The translations under genes and the position numbers were made by a program. From the NCBI RefSeq assembly GCF_001039355.2, contig NW_019774847.1, forward strand, positions 236,599 through 300,598: a stretch of 64,000 nucleotides of DNA. The letters are read 5' to 3'. Below, piece by piece: positions 13,026-25,164 of the stretch. The notes beneath the pieces are model-generated. The model did not search any database. It had not been told where the DNA came from and worked only from the letters and a program-made list of their open reading frames with translations. This DNA comes from Lingula anatina (Eukaryota; Brachiopoda; Lingulata; Lingulida; Lingulidae). Numbering within the stretch: the stretch's first letter is position 1; each line of letters begins with the position of its first letter.

Positions 13026-14851
13026 CATTTTTGGCAGGGCGGGTGTAGGGGTGGGGGTACACGTACACATACCTTCTCATCCATCAAAACCTTGCCAGGC
13101 ACTGCACAAATTTCTGGCCCATCCATCATGTGCTTGCATGATGATACAAAAGCTTTGGGAGTTGCATTTGTGTACACACTTTTCAGTTGAATATGTCCTT
13201 TTCCTAAATATTGAAATGATCATCAAAATGATAAACCATGCATGTTGATACATATGTAGCATGTTATATATACATGTATGTATTTATATATACAGTTTTA
13301 GCTACTGAGTTCAGAAGATACAATTACAAATTACAAAATCACCTCCTTACTAACAGCATGTCTGTCGTTTTGTTAGTAGAAAAAGCCATGGAAAGCAGTT
13401 TCCAAAAGCACCTTAAAGCCAGGGCAGTTAACTATTATTAGCTTTTTATTGGTGATATTTTCTGACGGTATTGTGGTTCAAAATTTCCACCCACATCCCC
13501 CTATGCTAGTGGGCAATTCCTGCTTCAATATTTTTCCCACAAAATATGGCCACATTGTTTACTTGAATTACTAGAGAAAGTGAATATACTGATGGGGCAT
13601 ATTTGGGCACTTTTGCAGTAGTTTCCCCAAATAACTCTTTTTAATGTTAAACAAATTTAAGTTATGCACTAACTTCAATCAGTATATATATCTGCTATTT
13701 TAATAAATTAGTGTGAAAATTAAATAACTAAGTTTTCATCTTTTTTTTATCAAACTTTCAAGCTCTTTGACCTATGAGATTACGGAAAATGTTCACCCTT
13801 GCAATTAATTGTCCCAGTCGTCACAATACATGGATGGCACATTTTACTTCCATGTAAAAAGCATTATGAATGTGTAAATGAATTGCCAAACTTATCTATC
13901 TTAATAACAGAAGCATTGCTCAAAGTAACCACACAAATAAATTCAGAAAAGATATTGAAAATAATCAAAGAGTTATATGGTGTGTGTGTGTGTGTGTGTG
14001 TGGATACTGCATAAGATAAATTTTGGAAAATATACTGACAGTCAATGCAAACGCATCAGAAAACTTTCTTGTACTTTTTTGACCGAGAATCGATTCCAAC
14101 CATATAAACGAGTACAAATGCACTTGTTTTTGTCACAAGAGAGTGGGCTGTAAAACTATTTTCATATTTCACACGTTCTGTTATTTTCTAAATGTGCCAA
14201 AGGAACTTAAAATATTATTTGATAAATAAATGATGCCTTTTCATTGACTGTCAGTATATACATGTATATTACTAGTTGTAGTACATCGCGATTCCGACTC
14301 GGTTATCAAATCAACATAAAGGATATGCTTTAATTCTTCATTGGTGCTCGTCAACATTTCACACTCATACAACAATCTGTTAGTGTGCACGACGAGATAA
14401 TTAAGAGTAACGGCAATTTTGCCGAGATCAGCAGATGCAGAGCCGTAGCTAGGGGGCGGAGGGGGGGGGGGGTTCAAACGGACCGATCTTTTTGCTGGGA
14501 AAAGGCCCAACCCGATTAACTGGTCTGAGATGTGTCCTGTGATTTTTAATATATATTTTTAAAATCTTGTTTTCCCTTAAGCATCTTTAGATACTCAAGG
14601 TTCAACCTTTCATTTTAATGATAGACCTATACGATGTGAGAGGAATGGTTTAGTCCGCTAGTAGGAACCGTAGTCTGTTTCCCGTTTTAGACATTTGCCC
14701 ATACAATACGCAATAGGCCCTACTACATGTATGACTCCGCCGACTAACCGGAACATGTACTAATCATATGAAACCCCGGAATTCCATTCCTGGGACTACC
14801 ATTCCTGCCACACCGGTACTTACCGAACACGCTACTAATTTTCCGGAGCAT
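9140..14851 (-). CDS. Acyl-CoA thioesterase / BAAT-like, copy A (10 exons, intact)
   Basis: Exons in transcript order: 14824-14851, 13073-13203, 12538-12700, 12058-12324, 11687-11856, 11388-11501, 10875-10963, 10328-10418, 9831-10035, 9140-9261. They join in frame to 459 residues, close to the 420-480 usual for ACOT1/2/4 and BAAT. Start [10 protein letters not shown]. An N-terminal acyl-CoA thioesterase/BAAT domain (about 30-195) holds [10 protein letters not shown] and [12 protein letters not shown]. The C-terminal alpha/beta-hydrolase holds the elbow GVIGTSKG (Ser276), [10 protein letters not shown] (Asp367) and [14 protein letters not shown] (His401). The Asp-His spacing of 34 equals that of human ACOT1. 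The C-terminus SRL is a type 1 peroxisomal signal. Expected reaction: acyl-CoA to free acid plus CoA in peroxisomes. BAAT enzymes use Cys in place of Ser, so conjugation is less likely. Confidence 0.92.
9309..9355 (+). repeat. (GT)n followed by poly-G
   Basis: About 15 GT units run directly into about 17 G residues, inside intron 9 of copy A. The apparent open frame through it is an artefact of repeat translation. Confidence 0.85.
12979..13025 (+). repeat. (TTA)n microsatellite in copy A intron 2
   Basis: About 15 TTA units in intron 2 of copy A. Confidence 0.9.
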
Positions 14852-17013
14852 ATCGTACCCCGACCACTGTACCCCGACCCGTAAAACACAGTTCAAAGTC
14901 TACAAGATAGCCTTCTTATCTTCCATAACCACGTAAAGCCTGGATCACCCTGCGGTTGCAACCTTTTCGCAACCTTTTAGCAACCTCAATCGCAAGCAGG
15001 TTGCAATAGGTATCGAAGCCTTGTTGCAACCGGTGTGCGACAGGTTGCCGATCAAAATATGCTAAAGCTACTTCTTATTTAGCTCGCAAAATGATTGCAA
15101 GCGACCGTCAGATTGGAATGTGACTTAGGCTTTTGATTTATTACGCCATATCGACCAGTCAACTAATCTGATGATAAGACGGGGGGAAACAACACATTTT
15201 AAATTTGTTCATCAGAGTGTTTACGCGAAATGATATAAATTTTTCTAAAAATAACCGAAATAAATTTGACAACAGTTATTAAAAGAGAGAGAGAGAGAGA
15301 GAGAACGAGGGGGGGGGGGGCGTGAGAACAGACCTTCCCAAGCCCGAACTCCTTCCTTTTCGCACATGTATAAAATGTAACTGTCAAAACATTGATGAAT
15401 TAGCAGAAACATTGGTTCCCCCCAACTTACGGTCATATTGTATTTAGGAATTGGCAGATAAATAAGTAGGCGAAGGTTATGACCGTGTTATCTTTCACTA
15501 ATGAGACCACGTGTGGGTATGTTTGCGTTTTGAGGCCAAGGGACAACTTCGGAAGTTTTATCATCTCCTGTAGCTTAATACTGATTTGTTGGAGTTCTGT
15601 TGACCAATTGTCGCACGTTTGTATGGTAATGAAACCAGTCAGTACTTAGGTTATTTTGAATTTGTTCTGTATAAACTGCATTTTACTGTTATTATTTTTA
15701 TACAAAATGTGAATTCTGTACCTAATTTCATTTGTTAATCTATTATTATCATCATCTGTTGCCCTTTCTGTATTTCTTCTTTTATACTTCGGGCTTTCTC
15801 AGATTAGAGCTTTTCTTTCAGATAAGACACAAAGACGAACACCATCTCTTGCTTTCTCTTCTTCCTTCGTTTGCTTTCATTTGAAATTTCAATCGAACTT
15901 TGAGAATGTGTTAAATTACAATACGATGACCAATTTCCAATGGATGTACAGGTAGCTGGCAAATATATTTTTTTTTTTTTTTAATTTTTTCATCGTACTT
16001 ACTTAGAAAAACAGCATTACGCGTGGTAAATTTTCCATATCCAGAAAATAATGAGTCGTATCTAAGCAATTTATGTACCTACCTCACAGATCTGGCCTCC
16101 TATTTGTGAAGTCAGAACAGCTACAGATTCGTCAGCACTTACGTGCCTGACGTGTACATAACACGTGCGTAACAATTAAGTAGGCCTATTCGTGGAATGG
16201 TGATATGAAAGTTGTTTTTCGAATAAATGTTAGGTTGAGAGAGACCCATTCTGATCTCATTGAAAGCAACGAAGAGTTACCCACACGACGGATAATATGA
16301 CAAAATTTAACAGGCTAAAATAATCTTTATTTATAAAATATTTAACATCAAATAAATAAATAATCACCGAATGATACCTTCATGAATGATAAAAAGACAA
16401 TAAATAAGATTTAGATCTTTTTTCTTCTTTACTTTTGCTTTGTTAAAACGTCCATTTTTAACTATTTTTGTAGTCGTTTCCGAGTAATTGTTCTCAGTGT
16501 GTGTAAACATTAGTAGGGCACAGATGATTGCGTGAACGCGTAGTCATTTCTGTAAGTGTAGACTTGCAAACATTCTGATGATAAAAATGTTATCTTGCCA
16601 AATAACTTGACTGTTGTCACTGAATTGGTTGTTTATGTTTTCACACATTTGCTACATAAACTAGATTTGAAGAGCAAGATGGGCATATAAACAGCCAATA
16701 AACAAAATATCTGGACAAAACAGTTATTTACTGTAGCTGAAAAAATATTTTGAAAATCGCAGAAGAATTTACCTCAAAACCACTAATTCCTATCTGAATA
16801 AAACAAGAAACCATGTATGTATCTGTTATGTATACAAAATGTGTGTTAACCATTTCAATCAGTACATTGAAATGCTTTGTCATTTTAATTCAAAGTTTGT
16901 CCTCAAATACACATTTATATAAATTTTACATGTAACTTGCTGTTTATGGGGAAATTGTCAAAATATCCATATTTTTTTCTCTATAAGTAATTAAAAGTAT
17001 GCATATGTATGTG
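14852..17013. other. Spacer between thioesterase copies A and B
   Basis: No coding sequence recognised. It includes the upstream region of copy A: the sequence around 14840-14905 is clearly homologous to the corresponding 5' regions of copies B and C (for example cggagcatatcgtacccc). It also includes a short block rich in GGTTGC/CAACC phrases (14935-15050), a (GA)n then poly-G tract (15284-15320), and the 3' untranslated end of copy B near 17000. Confidence 0.5.
14935..15050. repeat. Short element with repeated GGTTGCAA / TTGCAACC phrases
   Basis: Within 115 bp the phrases cggttgcaacc, cgcaacc, agcaacc, aggttgcaa, gttgcaaccgg and aggttgcc occur in both orientations, so the stretch can fold into several alternative hairpins. 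No other copy was seen in this window. A MITE remnant is likely but not shown. Confidence 0.4.
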
Positions 17014-20000
17014 TCATAATCTAGAGGGCAATGGTGCAGACAAATGTTTCCTGAAGAATTCCAGTGTTCTCTTCCAGTGATGGACCTCAGCTTTTATATG
17101 TGCCTGAGCATCTCCTCCCCATGCCATATTAGTTCCTGGAATCAAAAGATAAATAGGAATGCACCTTTGAAACTTTACATGGCCTTAAACTTTGTTTAAG
17201 CAAAAATTCATTTATGGAACTAATTTACTGATATGACTTCAGGAATGCCACATTAAGTTTCACTTTTGGCTTATAACATTAAACATATGGACTACCAAAA
17301 ATGATTCACGTAAATAAATTTTGGGTCTTGACACCAAGGCCCAAATTTACATTATAACTATCAATGCAGGACAAAACTTAAAATAATTACTGAAACAAGG
17401 GGAATAATCCAGTCCACCTGATTTCTTTACTCAGGGTGTATTTTAGTCCTCAACAATTTTAATGTAAGTTCGATGGAAAAAATGAAAATGGTTTTTCTTG
17501 ATAGTGTTGTAGTGTTCATGATGACAGTGCATAAAATATGGTACTGAATCTATTTTTTCAATAAGATAAATGATTTTTTAAGATACTATATTTCTAAGCC
17601 ATAATTTCATAAAATTAGAACATCCCTCTTGAGTGGTAGCAACAAAACAGCAGGCTACTCTATAGTTCAACCCAATACAGTAAAAGCACCACACATACAA
17701 GTAGAAATGAAATTTTTAAGATTCTAAAATTAAGTATCTGAAAGCTTGATCATTTTTCCCTCATTTAAAATCAAGCCATCACCGTAGGCTTTGTGTCAGC
17801 ATAATCATCCAATTTATATTGTACAGTGCTTTTACTGTGGACTTTCAGAAAATGTCACTAGCACAGAGCTTCAGACCCATAGGAGTTCAGTCACACCTTG
17901 AAAATTCCAATGTGTAAAAAAAATGAAAAATTCACAAAAAACTTCACAATCCCAAGAAAAATCAGCTCATAATATAAAAAAATATAATTAAATCAAGCCG
18001 GGTTTAAACTTAAGTCATATTTTAGCCTAAGTTTTGTAAGTCTGAGGAAAATGGTTTGAGCATGGTTTTTCTTTTACAGTGTTAATGAGTTAAATTCTGG
18101 GTGAAAGTTGTAAAATCTGAGAATCCTGAAAATGTAGCTCGCAAGTTCCCATTGCATTTAGACCAAATAAATAAGTGATCAAACTGAAAACTGAAAATCC
18201 TGAATAGGGCATAATCCTGAAAACTTTCACCCATGGCCAGAAGTGAACAGCGATGGCGACACTTATGGCAAAGACATGCAGGTGCTGATAGTGAACATTA
18301 AAACATATAGTGTCTCATTCTGTGTAACCATAAAAACTGATGACAACTTTAAATTATTAGGTTATTTAAACAAGTCTAAAATAACATCTACAGAGTTCCA
18401 CATATAGGCAGTTACAATATCACTTATTTATATAGTATGCATAGCAAATGTACAAACCTAGGTACTTGTGGAAAGATCCTTTACAATGTGGAGCATAAGG
18501 AGGTTCAATAAGATGTCCTGCCCCATCATATACATGGATCTCATAGTCTTTGTGTCCATAAGAACGTAACCGTTCAGAAAATATTTCAGCACTTTGGTGA
18601 GCATCAAATAAAGAATCATCTTCACCAAAAAATAACAACAGAGGGACCTCTATAAGCTCCACCTAGGGTAAGTAGACTTATTAAATTATTGAAAATCTAT
18701 CAAACACACCATCTGTTTAAAATATTGATCAAATCTATATTTTCATCAAGACTATTCTTAATTTGTGAACAACACTTAGCAGTATTAGCAATCAATTATC
18801 GGAATTATGAAAAAACTTTGAACAGAACTTTGAAAAAAATTTAAAACACTTCATCTAAAATTATTTTAGCTAAATCACCTAACATTAATAAAATAATTAT
18901 GGTTATGATTCACTGTATCACAGTACATCTAATTATTTAAGAAACAGTTGCCATTGGATTATAATTTTTACATAATTATGTAGGCCTTTTATCACAAAGT
19001 GTGTACATATATAGCTTCGTTATAAAAAGACATACCTTTATGACCCATTCGTCCTGTATTTCCTTTGGGTAAATATTTTTGAAGCAAATTCCATCACTGC
19101 TCATTGTTGCTTTTGTATAATCTTGACTAAAATGCAGGAAAGCAGAATTTCTATAATCAAATCCTGCTCAATTCTAGATAAACAATTTCTAATAACATAC
19201 AAACATGTATCATCTTCATACATTTCTACAATTTTGAGCCTTCACTTTATTTTTATTTTTTATTTTTTTGGGCCATTTTAACTTTGCTGACTGTCATAAT
19301 GCATGCAGTTAGCAGAGATACCCTTCATATCAATCTCTTCCCAATAATAATTGAAGTGGACTACAAGTAAATCTCTTTTAAAAATTAAAAAAAGATTTTT
19401 TCTCTACCGTGCACGCTCAGCTGACATCAATTTAGCGTGAACCCCAAGGGACTTGGGTCAATCTAGATGGATCGATCTAAATCTCTGGGAATGCACTCTA
19501 AGACCCCATTTCCATAGATTTTAGATCGATCTATCCCTGTGGGGAGTCTCACTAGATTACTGTCAGCTTAGCCGGCTTAAGCGTCTGTACCGCCTACTGA
19601 AAACAGTAAGGGAGTAATTAACTATGGTGCGCACTCGGCTGACTGCAATTTAACGTGAACCCCCAGGGAGTTAGGTCGATCTAAATCTTAATCCCTGGAT
19701 CGATCTAAATCTATGGGAATACACCCAAAGACACTAATTAGGATGAGGCTGTAGCACAGTCCACTGTGTACTCACTCAACAGTATCAATAATTTCATCCC
19801 CAAACTTCATAGCCTGAAAAAATTGGTATGCTGGGCCACTGACATTTACAACTGCCTTTATTACCTGAAATCATACAGACAACAGCTGAGCAAATTATCT
19901 ATATGTGTGTGTGTATGTGCACATGTGTGTTCTCTCTTTGCATCCATACACAAATGCTTGAAACATAAGCACTACACTTCATCATACACATATACTGCAT

Positions 20001-21128
20001 GAAATATCTTCACCCCCCCCCTCTTCTATCTCTCTGGCAACTTGGGCAACTTGTCAGATAACTATAATAGTAAGTTACGATGAGAACCCTATTTACAGAT
20101 ACCATAAGCCTCGGCTGGACTGCTTTTAACGGTAACTAGTTTACTTACAAAATGGTTGATGTAAATTGCATACCTGAAGAGGTTTAAAGATGCATACAAA
20201 GTCAATTTTTTGTCACAAAAACCAACCAAATGCCAGCATATAGTATCAAGTAGTATAACTAAGAGAATTACCAAAAGGCATTGTTTAATTTTACCCGAAA
20301 ATGATGTTTGAACGGATTTTTCTGCAGGCATTCTAAGCTGTATGTCAATGGGGCAGGAAAGTAGGTCACGCAAGTAGGTTAAATTTACAACCAAAAATTT
20401 AAAGAAAGGAGCAGTCTAAGGGTCTCTTATGGCTGATCGAGTGATCTATTTAGTTTACCTCTTGACATGTTGAATTTATTTGAGTCATATAAGAATCTAG
20501 TAGAAGTGGTTTACATGTGTTTCTGGGAATCCACGCTCCACCGATGCTCGGTTCGTATGTATCTTTAAAAGTAAGTATACTAGTACATAAATTTGTACTG
20601 GTACATGTATACCTGAGGAAAGTGCATTTCAGTATTAAAAAATTTAATTAAGTATTTTAATTTTAATTTTGTTAAAACAAACATTACACTTTAAATCACT
20701 GGCAGACACAGGACATCAAGAAGTGGGATTTACATCCTCCCCCACCCCACACTCCTTAACTATTTGCATTAATACATCTCACAGGCAAGATTGAAATCCA
20801 GGCACTTTTTAAGTCTGCATAGGCGAGATCTAAATCATAATCTCTCCTAGGCTAGATAGAAATTTCAATCTGGGCTAGACAATTTAAAATCCCGGCTAGG
20901 CAGATTTAAAATCTGCCTGGATTTCAATTTTGCCTGTGACATACATACCTGAGGAAAGTACACTCCCATGAGCAGAGCAATTTGTGCACCTTTAGATGTT
21001 CCAATCACTCCAATGCCACCTGGAGTCACACTTGGATGGTGACTTAGCCATTCTGCACCTTCCTGTGGACAGAATAATATAATTTCTGTCATTTTTCTTT
21101 ACACATTCACTAAATTATATGACAAACT

Positions 21129-21207
<79 letters not shown>

Positions 21208-24200
21208 CAGTTGAAAAGAGTTGTTAATATTAAACAAGAGCACTATAGCACATGGTAATACATATATACCCAAATTTATTATAATGTAAAGAACCTTTGT
21301 ATGAAGTGTGCTTTAATATTGTTGTCAATCACCATGATAAACATAACCATCGTAAATATTGTGTAAACATGACAAACACCTTGGTTAAAGGCAATCTTGG
21401 CAATGAAGATACATAAAATCCCTTATTGATAAGGAGGCTGCCTTGACAAGAAATTGTTAAGAGAATAAAGTTCAATTAATGGGTTCTATTTTGCAAAATT
21501 CCTGATTCAATATTATTCCTTATTTAAGTTGAATGGTAACTATGGGTGAATCTCATCTAGTTTTGGACATAAAAAAGATGAAAATGTGCAAAGTGCATTT
21601 TCTGGTGCATTTTTTAGGTTTAAGGTCAAATTTTGATTCACAGAACATATGGCTTCTGGTAAAATAGTTCAGTCTGTAGCCAACAATTTCAAAGGGGGGA
21701 GGGGGGGGAGTCTTTTTCCAAATAAAATGGGCACATTTTTATTGCAAAACAATAAGCACTTTACTTAAATTTTTTCTAAAAAAAAAAAAAGAAAATTAGA
21801 AAACAAAATCTGAGTTTTTAAATCATGATTAATATACTGAAAAGTTTCAAATTACAGTCCTTGACAAGTGAAAAGAAAAAAGGAAAAAAAATTTAAAATA
21901 TACTCTTGCTATAAATCTTACCAAAATATTATAAAATATTGTCATAAGCAGGGTTTTCTTCAATTCTGAATGAGCATGGTGAATTGTCTCTCCGCCTCTC
22001 ACATGCCTCCCCGCGTGTCGTCCCTGCAGGGACACACTAATAAAATCTTGGCTCAATTCAACTGGTTGAAGATGACACATGGGGAGCCATGTGAGAGGCA
22101 GAGAGACCATTAAAGGATTATGCAGTCTTCCTTTCATGTAGGTCTGCCATATTTAGGTCTCGGCCTTGCTAGACCTCGGCTCTTCTCGATGTGAATGCTC
22201 TCCATCAGCTGGACATGCCGCAGAACCAGCCGAAGGGAGGGACCGAGGGTAAAACCATATGTCACTGCCATTTGTACCCTAGTGTTCATGTTGGTGGAAC
22301 AATAATATTTTAATACTGTGAAAATTTCATTGCTGGAAACAACTACCAAGAATTGTTGTAATATACCTTGAAATAAGCTAAGTCCACATCTAAAAAATCA
22401 TCTGGTAAATCTTCATAGGAGAAATATGCCAATGCTAACACAACAAATCCCCTTGATGCCAGCAGTGCAGCTCTGTGTTCTATCAAGCCACCTCCTGATC
22501 CAAACAGGTCCATCACACCTGGGAAAGTATCAGGGCCTAAAGGATACAAATCAAATAAGAAAATAACAAAATGGCAACACCTTCAGCTCTGTGGACAGAC
22601 TCAGGTGAAGACAATATGTACAGAAACTACTGTGGCTTAAAAAACAAAACAAATGAAGAAATAAATGTATTAAGAATTCAACAAAGGCTGATTTTTAAGG
22701 ACTATTTTTTTGACAGAAAATGAAAAACAATTCAAACAACTGAAACAATGTACCTTTTGGTACAAAGAGCGCTCCACGTAAAGCTCCTTCTCTAACTGGT
22801 ATTCTTTCCACATTATCAGCCATATAAAGTCTTTCAACATAAGTCTCAGCTACTGGGACCTGAACTTTGTTGTTGTTGGGAGAGTATGGGTCAATGTACC
22901 CACTGAGCAATGATATATGTACATTGTAGGGTGTTGTAACATCCTTCTTCATCAGTCTCAATCCATCTCGTTGACCAGGCTCTGGTACCATACTCCAATA
23001 TAATCCCATTGCATCTGTCCCTTGCAAAAAAAAAAGCAAATAAAAAATAATTAATTTAACTTTTCTACTCAAATACCTTGAGTGGTTATAGGACAATGCT
23101 AACTAAAGGCAGTAAATCTTTCTGCTTTCAAAATGTCTATACCTGTGTATGATCCACCTAGAGATGGAGATGTGGCAGTGTTCACTTCTCCATTACTGTT
23201 GGCAATAAAATGTGCATAAGCTCCAAACTTCATCCCCTTCTCCTCCAGGAATGACTTCACTGTGACAGCAGCACCAGGCTTCAGACCTTCGATTTGAAGT
23301 TCAACCTAAATTGCACAAAATAAATAACAGCTAGTCAATTGGTAGACAGGTAAATGGTTGAATAGGGAGCTTTACCTGTATTCGTAGTAAACAATATCCA
23401 TAAGAAAAAAAAGGACTGAACATTGATTGTTACAATGTTATTCTAAGGATCATGGGTCACAAGTTTCATCATCTGTTAAAACTTGTTTATCTTTGTTGGT
23501 AGATCTTTTTTGAAGGTAGCTAGATGGTGATTGCTATCAGAGGAATGAAAATGGTTTCCTGTTAACAAATTTGTTCTAACAAAAACTCTTATAAATTAAA
23601 TTTTTTACCAAATGGTTTATTTAACTCCGCTAGTTGTAGTTTTTAAACAATTACTGAATGGAAGGTAAATAACATACTGGACAGGTACTAGCATACACAT
23701 GGCAAGTGACTATAATACTTTAGTTCAGGGAAGTCCAGGTATAGGTGACAGCCAAAATGTCACAGCTCATACATGTACCATGGCCTTTGTACGGTACATT
23801 TGTGCCCAGTATATTAAATAATTTTCAGTCTTAATTTGGTTATCTGGTTTAAGTTTTGTACCATTCAGTATGATGTATCCCTGACACAATAAAAATGAGG
23901 ACACACTTTTTTTTTTTTTTTGGGGGGGGTGGGGGGAGGGAGGGGGGAGGGGGGTATAAATACCAGGATACATACCTTCTCGTCCATCAAAACCCTGCCA
24001 GGCACTGCATGAATCTTTGGCACATCCATCATGTGCTTGCATGATGATAAGAAAGCTTTGGGAGTTGCATTTGTGTACACACTGTTAAGCTGAATATGTC
24101 CTTTTCCTAAATATTGAAATGATCATCAATAATAAAACGATGCATTCTGATAGCATGTTATACTGGGTATTTAATTGCCACCAATTCTGAAGGCATTATA

Positions 24201-24765
24201 AACTCAATCACCTCTTTACTAACAGCTAGCATGTCTTTCGTTTTGTTAGTCCATGTCCTAGAAGCACATGTTCCAAAGTCCCCTAAAAGCCAGGGCAGTT
24301 AATTATCATTAGCAAGATATTGCTAACAATTAAGGAGCGCATTCAAAACAGCAGACTAACAGATCTTCAGATCAAATGTGATGACCCACTAAAAAGCTTG
24401 CTGCTTAATTCCCAATCAGCCACTCATAGATTCCCCGCGGGATTGTACAACAAGCATTCAAGTGAGTTGGTCATATTTCATTAGCAGATCTGTTAGTCCA
24501 CTGTTGTGAATGCATTCACATTTACTTATGGTATTGTGCAGGTCCGTTGGAAAGGAACAGGCCCACCTGAGAAAAGGCCCACCCTGAATAACAGGCCTGA
24601 GATGTGTCCTATGATTTTTTTTATTACATTTTTTTATCTAGCCCTGCTTTAACTTTACAATAACATTAAAGTACCTTACTATCTTTAATGGTCTTTAATC
24701 TCAAGGTTTAACGTTAACATTTCCTTTTACTACTTACCGACCAAGCTACTAATTCTCCGGAGCAT
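17014..24765 (-). CDS. Acyl-CoA thioesterase / BAAT-like, copy B (10 exons, intact)
   Basis: Exons in order: 24738-24765, 23976-24106, 23143-23305, 22754-23020, 22367-22536, 20949-21062, 19776-19864, 19036-19126, 18458-18662, 17014-17135. All ten lengths and phases equal those of copy A, giving 459 residues from [10 protein letters not shown] to the peroxisomal tripeptide SRL. The triad is kept: Ser in [10 protein letters not shown], Asp in [10 protein letters not shown] and His in [11 protein letters not shown]. Exon 8 is the most divergent exon relative to copy A. The start codon context is the same in copies A, B and C. Intron 6 contains a repeat array (19400-19740) and intron 5 contains a long (TA)n. 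Exons 1-6 with their introns are duplicated almost exactly as copy C to the right. Predicted peroxisomal acyl-CoA hydrolase. Confidence 0.9.
19405..19740. repeat. Repeat block with two direct copies and GATCGATCTA palindromes
   Basis: Two direct copies of about 60 bp (near 19408 and near 19625) share ctgac..caattta.cgtgaaccc. Each is followed by tggatcgatctaaatct. A segment between them (gcttaagcgtctg...ctactg...gtaattaa) matches the interior of the element at 31064-31303, which places both in one family. It lies in intron 7 of copy B. Confidence 0.6.
21133..21205 (+). repeat. Long (TA)n microsatellite
   Basis: About 36 TA units in intron 5 of copy B. At the matching place in copy C (about 25394) only about four units are present. 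Confidence 0.9.
21960..22210. repeat. Inverted-repeat element in copy B intron 5 (second copy at 26165-26415)
   Basis: The arms read ctctcacatgcctcccc and, further right, ggggagccatgtgagaggc, an imperfect inverted repeat around a ctgcaggg centre. The right flank (gccatattt..., ggcc/ttgctagac, tgtgaatgc) resembles the right end of the element at 30397-30660, suggesting one non-autonomous family. The copy at 26165-26415 is part of the B/C duplication and is not independent. Confidence 0.55.
24334..24519. repeat. MITE-like element, GGAGCGCATTC termini, copy B intron 1
   Basis: The left arm ggagcgcattcaaaacagc, then agactaacagatct, is the inverse complement, with a few mismatches, of the right arm agatctgttagtcc, then actgttgtgaatgcattc. 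The terminal inverted repeat is about 35 bp. The same element is at 28537-28704 (duplicate in copy C) and a longer relative is at 30397-30660. No coding capacity. Confidence 0.65.
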
Positions 24766-24916
24766 ATCGTACCCCGACCGCTGTATACGCGGACTACCCC
24801 GACTCGTAAACCACAGTTCAAAGTCTACTTTTCCATAACCACGTAAGATAAACAACAAATTTTATACAGATAACACTCATTAACAGCTGTTCATTTCGAC
24901 CAAAAAAATGGATTTC

Positions 24917-24917
24917 N
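24917..24917. other. Single N: probable contig junction
   Basis: The sequence left of the N (ending in aaaaaaatggatttc) is repeated at about 29085-29099. The sequence from 24972 rightward repeats what begins at 20756. Each side thus contains the end of the other, a dovetail overlap of about 4.1 kb. The 54 bases right after the N (24918-24971) match 20190-20245 in inverse orientation, which looks like a chimeric contig end. Confidence 0.8.
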
Positions 24918-25164
24918 ATATGCTGGCACTTGGTTGGTTTTTGTGACAAAAAATTGACTTTGTATGCATCTTTAACTAATTGCATTAATACATCTCACAT
25001 GCAAAATTGAAATCCAGGCACTTTTTAAATCTGCATAGGCGAGATCTAAATCATAATCTCTCCTAGGCTAGATAGAAATTTCAATCTGGGCTAGACAATT
25101 TAAAATCCTGACTAGGCAGATTTAAAATCTGCCTAGATTTCAATCTTGGCTGTGACATACATAC

